Program-made: the position numbers and the translations under genes
Notes under the pieces: model-generated
The model's input: the letters and a program-made list of their open reading frames with translations, nothing else
Told to the model about the DNA's origin: nothing
Database searches by the model: none
In this document: positions 8,311 to 15,254 of the stretch, piece by piece
Layout of the letters: each line of letters begins with the position of its first letter
How positions within the stretch are numbered: the first letter of the stretch is position 1
Assembly (NCBI GenBank): GCA_024102915.1
Contig: JAGFJG010000194.1
Span: 1-43,062 of the forward strand
Source: Caldilineales bacterium
GTDB lineage: Bacteria; Chloroflexota; Anaerolineae; J102
DNA length: 43,062 nucleotides
Reading direction: 5' to 3'

Positions 8311-8548
8311 GGGATTGGATGATTCTCTTGATTTTGAATTCTTTGCGGCCAATGCCATGCGCCTCGTACCAGTGAACCTCGGCATCGAGTAGCGCACCAT
8401 TTGCGAGTTGAATTGTAGCGAAACCCTTCATCTTCCGCCACCGACCAGGACCATAGACCCGCTCAAGATGGCGTCTCTGAAACACGCCTTGCCCAGTCGC
8501 AATTGTTTCGATGTCGCTGATTTCGCTAACAATCTCAAAGTCATTCAA
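8303..8548 (-). CDS. Conserved small protein of unknown function, 81 residues, TTG start
   Basis: The conserved part reads NDFEIVSEISDIETIATG, then RRHLERVYGPGRWRKMKG, then AEVHWYEAHGIGRKEFKIKR. It is a basic 81-residue protein of a type I remember as a short hypothetical protein in many filamentous and Chloroflexota bacteria. It has no catalytic motif. The GRWRKMKG and HGIGRKEFKIKR patches are strongly positive and could contact nucleic acid (inference). No ATG fits. The TTG at 8548 overlaps the upstream stop as TTGA, the same arrangement as the common ATGA coupling, and places the start right before the conserved residues. The frame stays open upstream to 8782 but there it is only antisense-like low-complexity code inside the 141-residue gene. 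Confidence 0.75.
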   Translation of the reverse strand: MNDFEIVSEISDIETIATGQGVFQRRHLERVYGPGRWRKMKGFATIQLANGALLDAEVHWYEAHGIGRKEFKIKRIIQSHE

Positions 8549-8970
8549 TTCGACACCAATAACTGCAAGAGGGCGGCGGCGTAGGCTTCGGATGCTTCGA
8601 AATCGGCGAAGGAATGCGTCTGGCCGTGGCGATGCAGGTCGCAGCGGTAGCCGAGGGGCGTGGTGGTGAGAGTGAGAGCCGAGTCGGGCTGGCCGATCAG
8701 CCGTTCTTCGATGGCCTCGCGCAATTGCTCTTCGCTCGGCAACCAGATCGCCTCGCCCGCCCACACGTGGTCCAGCGCCCATTCGGTGACGCCGTGAAAG
8801 GTGAGGGCCAGTTGCTTTTGGATCGGTTCGGCCATGACGGTGATGCTGGAGACCACGAAGATGTGCTCATCCAGATCGGGCAGGGGCACGGCAAAGAAAT
8901 CCAGTTCGGCGGGCTGCCAGTTCAGCCCTGCTTCACGCAATCGTTTGGCCGTGGCGAGCGATAACATCAC
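8545..8970 (-). CDS. Uncharacterised 141-residue protein
   Basis: The sequence starts (M)MLSLATAKRLREAGLNWQPAELDFFAVP and includes the segments FHGVTEWALDHVWAGEAIWLP and TTTPLGYRCDLHRHGQTHSF, ending ASEAYAAALLQLLV. I recognise this as a recurrent hypothetical family of about 140 residues in Chloroflexota but cannot name a function. Alternating beta strands with WLPSEEQLREAIEERL as a central helix suggest a compact alpha/beta fold. It has no signal peptide or metal motif. It may start at 8970 or at the second ATG, 8967. The stop overlaps the start of the 81-residue gene (TTGA). Upstream toward moxR are 290 bases filled by two repeat elements. Co-transcription with moxR is plausible but would require reading through them. 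Confidence 0.78.
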   Translation of the reverse strand: MMLSLATAKRLREAGLNWQPAELDFFAVPLPDLDEHIFVVSSITVMAEPIQKQLALTFHGVTEWALDHVWAGEAIWLPSEEQLREAIEERLIGQPDSALTLTTTPLGYRCDLHRHGQTHSFADFEASEAYAAALLQLLVSN

Positions 8971-8990
8971 ACATTGTTGATGGTTCGGAA

Positions 8991-9153
8991 CTAACCTGAT
9001 GTCAGTTTGAGACCACTACTTTTGACCAACCGTTGACGATAGACCATTAACGATGGACGATGGCGGATGCACTGACAAAACGAACTCGATCGTCAATCGT
9101 CTGTCGTCCATCGTCGAGTAAAAACTTCTGTTCTCGTTGTGGCTTCAGGTTAG
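8991..9153. repeat. 163-bp element with terminal inverted repeats and heptamer arms (copy 1)
   Basis: The ends are CTAACCTGA (8991-8999) and its exact complement TCAGGTTAG (9145-9153), with weaker symmetry for about 25 further bases on each side. Inside, the left arm has 7-bp units (GACGATA, GACCATT, AACGATG, GACGATG, GCGGATG from about 9035) and the right arm has inverted ones (CGTCAAT, CGTCTGT, CGTCCAT, CGTCGAG, about 9092-9119). A copy of exactly the same length lies at 41001-41163 in the opposite orientation. There is no coding capacity; it resembles a non-autonomous MITE or REP-like element. Confidence 0.85.
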
Positions 9154-9246
9154 TACACAGATTGAACTGATGACAACTGATTCACACAGATGTTCAAGAG
9201 AGATCGGTGAAAATCCGTCCTCATCAGTGACATCCGTGTACCATCT
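9154..9246. repeat. Short hairpin element ending ATCCGTGTACCA (copy 1)
   Basis: This element directly follows the 163-bp element. Its left part has CACAGAT twice and its right part ATCCGT twice, with an internal perfect 8-base inverted repeat ACTGATGA (9166-9173) / TCATCAGT (9221-9228). The end ATCCGTGTACCA is shared with the elements at 34122-34206 and 41621-41706. The remaining bases before the moxR stop (9247-9260) show nothing. Confidence 0.7.
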
Positions 9247-9260
9247 CGTTTCTCTTGACG

Positions 9261-10202
9261 TCAGTTGCGCCAGGAAGGGGGCAGGGCGTCGGGGCCGCCG
9301 CGCCCGCGGCGCTGCAATTGCCTGCGGGCGCGCTCGATATCGCTTTCGTGCTTGAGCAGCACGGTGATGGTCGTCTCCAAAGTCTCCTCGTCGAGCTGGT
9401 CGGCGTTGAGCATGAGTAGAGATCGGGCCCAGTCCAGCGTCTCGGAGATGGAAGGATGCTTTTTCAGGTCGAGGCGGCGCAATTGTTGCACCAGTTCCAC
9501 CGCCTGCCGGGCCAGTTCCGGAGCCAGGTTCGGCGCCTTCAATCGCACGATACGCAACTCGGTTTCGGGCGTGGGATAGTCGAGGAACAGATAGAGGCAG
9601 CGGCGTTTGAGCGCTTCCGAAAGCTCGCGGGTATTGTTGGATGTGAGCAATACCATGGGCTGGTGTTTGGCCCGGATCGTGCCCAGTTCCGGCACCGAGA
9701 CCTGGAAATCGCTGAGCACTTCCAGCAGGAATGCCTCGAATTCGGTATCCGCCCGGTCGATCTCGTCGATCAGCAGCACCACGGGTTGGTCGGAGGTGAG
9801 GGCGGCGAGCAGGGGCCGGGGCAGCAAAAAGCGCTCGGAGAAGAAGACTTCCTCTTCGGCGGCGATGCGGTCGGCGGCCTCGCGCAGGTTGCTGGAATCG
9901 GCCATCACCTCACCCAGCTTGTCGCGCAAAAGCTGCGTGTATAGCATTTGCTTGGCGTATTCCCACTCGTACAGGGCCTTGGTCTCGTCCAGCCCCTCGT
10001 AGCATTGCAGGCGGATCAGGCGGCGACCGCTGGCCGCGGCCCAAACCTTCGCCAGTTCGGTCTTGCCCACACCGGCCGGGCCTTCCGAGAGCACGGGTTT
10101 ACAGAGCTGCTCGGCCAGATAGAGCACGGTGCAGATGCGGTCGGAGGGGATGTAGTTCTGGCCGGTGAGGGCGCTGGCGACGGCGGATGGGTTATTGAAC
10201 AT
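9261..10202 (-). CDS. MoxR family AAA+ ATPase
   Basis: This 313-residue AAA+ ATPase of the MoxR group consists of chaperone-like remodelers that act with VWA proteins. Walker A GPAGVGKT is at 41-48, Walker B VVLLIDEID at 141-149 and sensor 1 TSNN at 187-190. The arginine-rich RELSEALKRRCLY (192-204) carries the likely arginine finger, and a lid domain follows from about 215. The C-terminus (IERARRQLQRRGRGG) is basic. The frame starts at ATG 10202. Upstream on its strand is repeat DNA with no clear Shine-Dalgarno sequence. The likely partner is the VWA protein at 6587-7966 on the same strand. Together with the three small genes between them, this forms a MoxR/VWA locus. It is divergent from nifJ, separated by 305 bases. 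Confidence 0.92.
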   Translation of the reverse strand: MFNNPSAVASALTGQNYIPSDRICTVLYLAEQLCKPVLSEGPAGVGKTELAKVWAAASGRRLIRLQCYEGLDETKALYEWEYAKQMLYTQLLRDKLGEVMADSSNLREAADRIAAEEEVFFSERFLLPRPLLAALTSDQPVVLLIDEIDRADTEFEAFLLEVLSDFQVSVPELGTIRAKHQPMVLLTSNNTRELSEALKRRCLYLFLDYPTPETELRIVRLKAPNLAPELARQAVELVQQLRRLDLKKHPSISETLDWARSLLMLNADQLDEETLETTITVLLKHESDIERARRQLQRRGRGGPDALPPSWRN

Positions 10203-10507
10203 GGGTATTGGGTTGATAGAGGATATTGGTTACTGGATATTGGTGAGGCGGGATGGGCGCTTGGAGTGAGTATGGGGGTGAGGATGGGCGTCAATATCCA
10301 ATCTCCAATACCCAGTATCCAAGCTGTGCAGACAGCATAGCGCAAGCGGTTGTGCATGTCGGTAAGCGAGGGGGCGATACGACGATCTGTACCTTGAGCA
10401 GATTCCAAGATTCCCTCCCAAACATGATGTAGATCAGCGTCGGGCGGTGAAAAAGGGCGTATGATGGTTGGGATAACCGTTGTCCAAATACGTGAGGAGA
10501 CCAAAAC
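10203..10507. other. Divergent moxR/nifJ spacer with heptamer-type inverted repeats
   Basis: This spacer is 305 bases long. Next to moxR, 10203-10243 carries units of the ATATTGG/ACTGGAT type. At 10291-10322 the complementary series ATATCCA ATCTCCA ATACCCA GTATCCA follows, so the two series can pair as a long imperfect stem. A GAGGAGA Shine-Dalgarno sequence at 10492-10498 precedes the nifJ ATG. A TATGAT at 10460-10465 could be the nifJ -10, but I see no good -35. No gene fits in the spacer. Confidence 0.65.
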
Positions 10508-13500
10508 ATGTCACGAATTCCGATTACGCTAGATGGCAATGAGGCTGCTGCCTATGTTGCCCACAAAACAAACGAAGTCATAGCAATCTATCCAATTACA
10601 CCCTCATCGCCGATGGGAGAATGGGCCGACCAATGGAGCGCCCAACACGAACCAAACATCTGGGGCACGATCCCGCTGGTGCAGGAAATGCAGTCGGAAG
10701 GCGGCGCGGCCGGCGCTGTGCATGGCGCTTTGCAGACCGGCTCGTTGACGACCACGTTTACGGCCAGCCAGGGCCTGCTGCTCATGATCCCCAATATGTA
10801 CAAAATTGCCGGGGAACTGACCAGCACGGTTTTCCACATCGCCGCCCGTTCCGTGGCCGCGCAGGCGCTTTCCATTTTTGGCGATCACAGCGATGTGATG
10901 GCCGCTCGCTCCACCGGTTGGGGGATGCTGTTCTCCAATTCCGTGCAGGAGATCATGGACTTCGCCCTGATCGCACAGGCCGCCACCCTGCAAGCGCGTG
11001 TGCCTCTCCTCCATGCCTTCGACGGCTTCCGCAGCTCGCACGAAGTGATGAAGGTCGAGCGATTGACCGACGATGACATGAAGGCGATGATCGACGATGA
11101 TCTGGTGCGTGCCCATCGCGCACGCGGCCTCTCGCCCGAACGCCCGGTGATCCGCGGCACCGCCCAAAACCCCGACGTCTTCTTCCAGGCCCGCGAGACG
11201 GTGAACCCCTATTATGTGGCCGCCCCTGCCATCGTGCAGAAGGCGATGGACAAATTCGCCGGATTAACTGGCCGCCAATATCACCTGTTCGACTACGTGG
11301 GCGCACCCGACGCCGAGCGCGTGCTGGTCCTTATGGGCTCTGGCGCGGAGGCGGTGGAGGAAACCGTCGAGTATCTGTTGAAGCAGGGCGAAAAGGTAGG
11401 CGTCGTCAAAGTGCGACTTTACCGGCCCTTCGCCGTCGAGCAATTCCTGGCGGCGCTGCCAGCCACAACTCGCGTGATCGCCACACTCGACCGCACCAAA
11501 GAACCGGGTGCGGCGGGCGAACCGCTCTACCAGGATGTGGTCACGGCTTTGATGGAAGGCTGGCAAGACGCCAAATCAGAGGTGGCCATGCCCCGCGTGA
11601 TCGGCGGGCGCTACGGCCTCTCGTCCAAGGAATTCACTCCGGCCATGATCAAGGGCGTGTTCGACGAGATGTCGAATGCCAGGCCCAAGAATCATTTCAC
11701 GGTCGGCATCGTGGACGATGTCAGCCACACCAGCCTGGAATGGGACCCGGATTTCGACATCGAGAGCAAGGACACTGTTCGGGCTATGTTCTGGGGCCTG
11801 GGTTCGGATGGCACGGTCGGGGCGAACAAGAACTCGATCAAGATCATCGGCGAAGAGACGCCCAATTACGCGCAGGGCTATTTCGTTTATGATTCCAAAA
11901 AATCGGGCGCGCGCACGGTCTCGCACCTGCGCTTCGGCCCCCGCCCCATCAAGTCCACCTACCTGATCAGCCGGGCCAATTTCGTGGCGGTGCATCAGTT
12001 CGGCTTCCTGGAACGGTATGATGTGCTGGCCGAAGCCGAGCCGGGCGCTATCTTCTTGCTGAATGCGCCATTCCCCAAAGAGGAAGTCTGGGGGCAACTG
12101 CCGCGGCCCGTGCAAGAGCAGATGATCGCCAAGAAACTGAAGTTTTATGCCATCGACGCTTACGCCGTCGCCCAGGCGACCGGCATGGGCGTGCGCATCA
12201 ACACGATTATGCAGACCTGTTTCTTCGCCATCAGCGGTGTGCTGCCTCGCGATGAAGCCATCGACCAGATCAAGCTGGCGATCAAGAAGACTTACGGCAA
12301 ACGCGGCGAGGCGGTCGTGCAGAAGAATTACGCCGCTGTCGATGAGACGCTGTCGTATCTGTATGAAATCCCGGTTCCCGCCCAGGCGACGAGCAACATC
12401 GCCCTGCCGCCCGTGGTTTCCCCGGCTGCGCCCAAATTTGTGCAAGAAGTGACCGCGGTGATGATGGCCGGGAAAGGCGATTCGCTGCCGGTCAGCGCCC
12501 TGCCCATCGACGGAACCTATCCCACCGCCACCACGCAATGGGAAAAGCGAAACATCAATCTGGAAGTGCCGGTGTGGGACCCGGATGTCTGTATTCAGTG
12601 CGGCAAATGCGTGCTGGTCTGCCCTCATGCCGTCATCCGCAGCAAGGTCGTGGAAAGCGAGACGCTGGCCGACGCGCCGGAAGGCTTCCAGAGCACTTCC
12701 GCCCGCTGGAAGGAACTCTCCGGCCTGCAATACACCCTTCAGGTTGCGGTGGAAGATTGCACCGGCTGCACGCTTTGTGTAGAAGTCTGTCCCGCCAAGA
12801 ACAAGAAGATGGTGGGGCGCAAGGCTATCAACATGGAGCCGCAATTGCCGTTGCGCGAGCGAGGCCGGGTTCATTGGGATTACTTCCTCGGCCTGCCGGA
12901 TTATCCCCGCAGCGACGGCCTCAACTTCAACAGCGTCAAAAATGTGCAATTGCTCGAACCGCTTTTCGAGTTCTCAGGCGCCTGTGCCGGCTGCGGCGAG
13001 ACGCCCTATGTGAAGCTGATGAGCCAGCTTTTTGGCGACCGGGCTGTCATCGCCAATGCCACCGGCTGTTCCAGCATTTACGGCGGCAACCTGCCTACCA
13101 CGCCCTGGTCGGTCAACAAGAATGGACGCGGCCCGGCCTGGAGCAATTCCCTGTTCGAGGACAACGCCGAGTTCGGCCTGGGCATGCGCCTGACCCTGGA
13201 CAAGCAGAATGAATACGCCAGGGAATTGGTCAAACGCATGGGTGAGGTCATCGGGTCGGATTTGACCGAATCTTTGCTGACAGCCGACCAGAACGACGAA
13301 GCCGGGATCAACGCCCAGCGCGCTCGTGTCGCCCAACTGAAATCTTTGCTCGATGCCAGACTCTCGAACGGCCTGTCTCCCGACCTCCGCTCTCCGCTCT
13401 CTGACCTGCTGAGCCTGGCCGACGTGCTGGTGAAACGCAATGTCTGGATCATGGGCGGCGACGGCTGGGCCTATGACATCGGCTACGGCGGCCTGGATCA

Positions 13501-14080
13501 CGTGCTGGCGCAGGGACGGAATGTCAACATTCTCGTGCTCGACACTGAGGTCTACTCCAATACTGGCGGCCAGTCATCCAAGGCGACGCCGCTCGGTGCT
13601 GTGGCGAAATTCGCCGCCGGCGGTAAGCCGACGCCCAAGAAAGACCTGGGCAAGATGGCGATGAGCTATGGTTATGTCTATGTGGCGCAGATCGCCATGG
13701 GCGCCAGTGATGCACAGACGATCAAGGCTTTCATCGAGGCTGAATCCTATGAGGGGCCTTCGCTGATCATCGCATACAGCCATTGCATCGCCCACGGCAT
13801 CAACATGGCCAAAGGCATGGAGCAGCAACAACTGGCCGCACAGACCGGCTATTGGCCGCTCTATCGGTTCGACCCACGGCTGGCCGAGCAGGGCGAGAAT
13901 CCTCTGCAACTCGATTCGAAAGCGCCGAAACTGCCTTTGCGCGATTACATGTACAACGAAACGCGATTCCGCATGTTGCGCCAGACTGATCCCGCTACAG
14001 CGGAGAAGTTCCTGGAGCACGCACAGGAATTCGTGAACAAGCGCTGGCAAGAGTACGAGCGCCTGGCATCCATCGCATAA
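10508..14080 (+). CDS. nifJ: Pyruvate:ferredoxin (flavodoxin) oxidoreductase, single-chain
   Basis: This 1190-residue homodimeric enzyme oxidises pyruvate with CoA to acetyl-CoA, CO2 and reduced ferredoxin or flavodoxin; it is oxygen-sensitive and central to anaerobic metabolism. All domains are fused in the usual order. The pyruvate-binding N-terminal domain (YPITPSSPMGEWAD near 28-41) is followed by the transketolase-like domain II and the gamma domain. The 2x[4Fe-4S] ferredoxin domain has cysteines 695, 698, 701, 705 and 751, 754, 757, 761. The C-terminal thiamine-diphosphate domain starts with CAGCGE (Cys826 and Cys829 bind the proximal cluster), then has GGDGWAYDIGYGG near 979 and NTGGQSSKATP near 1018. 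Length is normal and no lesion is seen. A good Shine-Dalgarno sequence precedes the ATG. The DHOD-like gene follows after 66 bases containing a hairpin. Confidence 0.97.
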   Translation: MSRIPITLDGNEAAAYVAHKTNEVIAIYPITPSSPMGEWADQWSAQHEPNIWGTIPLVQEMQSEGGAAGAVHGALQTGSLTTTFTASQGLLLMIPNMYKIAGELTSTVFHIAARSVAAQALSIFGDHSDVMAARSTGWGMLFSNSVQEIMDFALIAQAATLQARVPLLHAFDGFRSSHEVMKVERLTDDDMKAMIDDDLVRAHRARGLSPERPVIRGTAQNPDVFFQARETVNPYYVAAPAIVQKAMDKFAGLTGRQYHLFDYVGAPDAERVLVLMGSGAEAVEETVEYLLKQGEKVGVVKVRLYRPFAVEQFLAALPATTRVIATLDRTKEPGAAGEPLYQDVVTALMEGWQDAKSEVAMPRVIGGRYGLSSKEFTPAMIKGVFDEMSNARPKNHFTVGIVDDVSHTSLEWDPDFDIESKDTVRAMFWGLGSDGTVGANKNSIKIIGEETPNYAQGYFVYDSKKSGARTVSHLRFGPRPIKSTYLISRANFVAVHQFGFLERYDVLAEAEPGAIFLLNAPFPKEEVWGQLPRPVQEQMIAKKLKFYAIDAYAVAQATGMGVRINTIMQTCFFAISGVLPRDEAIDQIKLAIKKTYGKRGEAVVQKNYAAVDETLSYLYEIPVPAQATSNIALPPVVSPAAPKFVQEVTAVMMAGKGDSLPVSALPIDGTYPTATTQWEKRNINLEVPVWDPDVCIQCGKCVLVCPHAVIRSKVVESETLADAPEGFQSTSARWKELSGLQYTLQVAVEDCTGCTLCVEVCPAKNKKMVGRKAINMEPQLPLRERGRVHWDYFLGLPDYPRSDGLNFNSVKNVQLLEPLFEFSGACAGCGETPYVKLMSQLFGDRAVIANATGCSSIYGGNLPTTPWSVNKNGRGPAWSNSLFEDNAEFGLGMRLTLDKQNEYARELVKRMGEVIGSDLTESLLTADQNDEAGINAQRARVAQLKSLLDARLSNGLSPDLRSPLSDLLSLADVLVKRNVWIMGGDGWAYDIGYGGLDHVLAQGRNVNILVLDTEVYSNTGGQSSKATPLGAVAKFAAGGKPTPKKDLGKMAMSYGYVYVAQIAMGASDAQTIKAFIEAESYEGPSLIIAYSHCIAHGINMAKGMEQQQLAAQTGYWPLYRFDPRLAEQGENPLQLDSKAPKLPLRDYMYNETRFRMLRQTDPATAEKFLEHAQEFVNKRWQEYERLASIA

Positions 14081-14090
14081 GACGCAATGC

Positions 14091-14119
14091 GGGCAGCGCA
14101 TCGATAGGGTGCGCTGCCC
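14091..14119 (+). terminator. Perfect 10-bp hairpin between nifJ and the DHOD-like gene
   Basis: GGGCAGCGCA (14091-14100) and TGCGCTGCCC (14110-14119) pair perfectly around a 9-base loop, 10 bases after the nifJ stop. There is no U-tract after it, so it is a weak or partial terminator, or an mRNA 3'-end stabiliser, rather than a full intrinsic terminator. It could set unequal expression of the two genes. Confidence 0.7.
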
Positions 14120-14146
14120 GTCCGCCACAAAAGGAAGGTAGATAGT

Positions 14147-15163
14147 ATGACCGATCTAAGCACAACCTACTTGGGACTGAAACTCAAGAATCCCCTGGTC
14201 CCTTCATCATCGCCCATTTCCTACAAATTGGATGGCATCAGGCGCATGGAAGATGCCGGCGCCGGCGCGGTGGTCATGTATTCCCTGTTCGAGGAAGAGA
14301 TCACGCAGGCGAGCCAACAACTTGACCATTATCTTACCTATGGCACCGAGAGCTTTGGCGAAGCCCTGAGCTATTTTCCAGACCTGGCCAATTATCATAT
14401 TGGGCCGGAGGGCTATCTCGATCTGCTGCGGAAAGCCAAAGAATCGCTCGATATCCCGGTCATCGGCAGCCTGAACGGCGTTTCCTCCGGCGGCTGGACG
14501 GATTATGCCCGGCTGATCGAGCAGGCTGGCGCTGACGCCCTGGAACTCAACATTTATTACATCCCCACCGACCCGGCCATGACTGGCGCGGCGGTTGAGG
14601 AGATGTATCTGAATGTGGTCAGGGAAGTGAAAGGTTCGGTGCGGATTCCAGTCGCCGTCAAAATCAGCCCGTATTTTAGCGCCACGGCCAACATGGCCTA
14701 TCGACTGGCGGCGGCGGGCGCTGACGGGCTGGTGCTGTTCAACCGCTTTTACCAGCCTGACCTGGATCTGGAAAGCCTGGAAGTCAACCCCCACCTGGTG
14801 CTGAGCAACCCCTACGCTTTGCGCGTTCCCTTGCGCTGGGTGGCCATCCTCTATGGCCGCATCTCCGCCGACTTCGCCATCACCGGCGGCGTGCGCGACC
14901 ACATCGGCGTGCTCAAGGCGATGATGGCAGGCGCTAATGTGGCGATGATGGCGTCGGAACTGCTCGAAAATGGCGTGCGTCGCATTACCGAAGTGCTGGA
15001 CGAGATGCATCTGTGGATGGAAGAGCACGAATATGAGTCGGTCGATGAAATGCGCGGCAGCATGAGCCAGATTCATGTGGCTGAACCCGCCGCCTTTGAG
15101 CGCGCCAATTACATGAAAGTGCTCGGTTCCTGGCGGCCCGATCCATCGGGCGTGCTAATCTAG
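14147..15163 (+). CDS. Dihydroorotate dehydrogenase-like flavoprotein
   Basis: This 338-residue TIM-barrel protein of the class 1 dihydroorotate dehydrogenase superfamily is probably an FMN enzyme. The N-terminus (LSTTYLGLKLKNPLVPSSSP) matches the family entry sequence. IPVIGSLNGVSSGGWTDYARLIEQAGADALELNIY (about 105-139), VAVKISPYF and the phosphate-binding end TGGVRDHIGVLKAMMAGANVAMM (about 246-268) follow. It belongs to the 'DHOD-like' subgroup that often neighbours pyruvate:ferredoxin oxidoreductase genes; its true substrate is unknown and pyrimidine synthesis need not be its role. No PyrK-type partner is near. AAGGAAGG lies a few bases before the ATG. It shares the nifJ transcript unless the intervening hairpin stops it. 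It is convergent with selB. Confidence 0.9.
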   Translation: MTDLSTTYLGLKLKNPLVPSSSPISYKLDGIRRMEDAGAGAVVMYSLFEEEITQASQQLDHYLTYGTESFGEALSYFPDLANYHIGPEGYLDLLRKAKESLDIPVIGSLNGVSSGGWTDYARLIEQAGADALELNIYYIPTDPAMTGAAVEEMYLNVVREVKGSVRIPVAVKISPYFSATANMAYRLAAAGADGLVLFNRFYQPDLDLESLEVNPHLVLSNPYALRVPLRWVAILYGRISADFAITGGVRDHIGVLKAMMAGANVAMMASELLENGVRRITEVLDEMHLWMEEHEYESVDEMRGSMSQIHVAEPAAFERANYMKVLGSWRPDPSGVLI

Positions 15164-15194
15164 CCCGGAGCCGTTAATTACGATTCCTATTTGT

Positions 15195-15252
15195 CCTGAC
15201 GATAGACGGCGGACGATGGCGCGTTAATAGCCGATCATCGTCTATCGTCAGG
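15195..15252. terminator. Heptamer-type hairpin between convergent genes
   Basis: CCTGACGATAGACG (15195-15208) is exactly complementary to CGTCTATCGTCAGG (15239-15252) around a 30-base loop. The right arm ends two bases before the selB stop. The sequence is the core (GACGATAGACG...) of the 163-bp elements without their terminal repeats. Placed between two converging genes, it may act as a bidirectional terminator. Confidence 0.72.
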
Positions 15253-15254
15253 GC

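Noticed and set aside
11576..12949. A 457-codon open frame antisense to nifJ
   Set aside because: It is a shadow frame of the oxidoreductase gene with no recognisable motif and no start signal.
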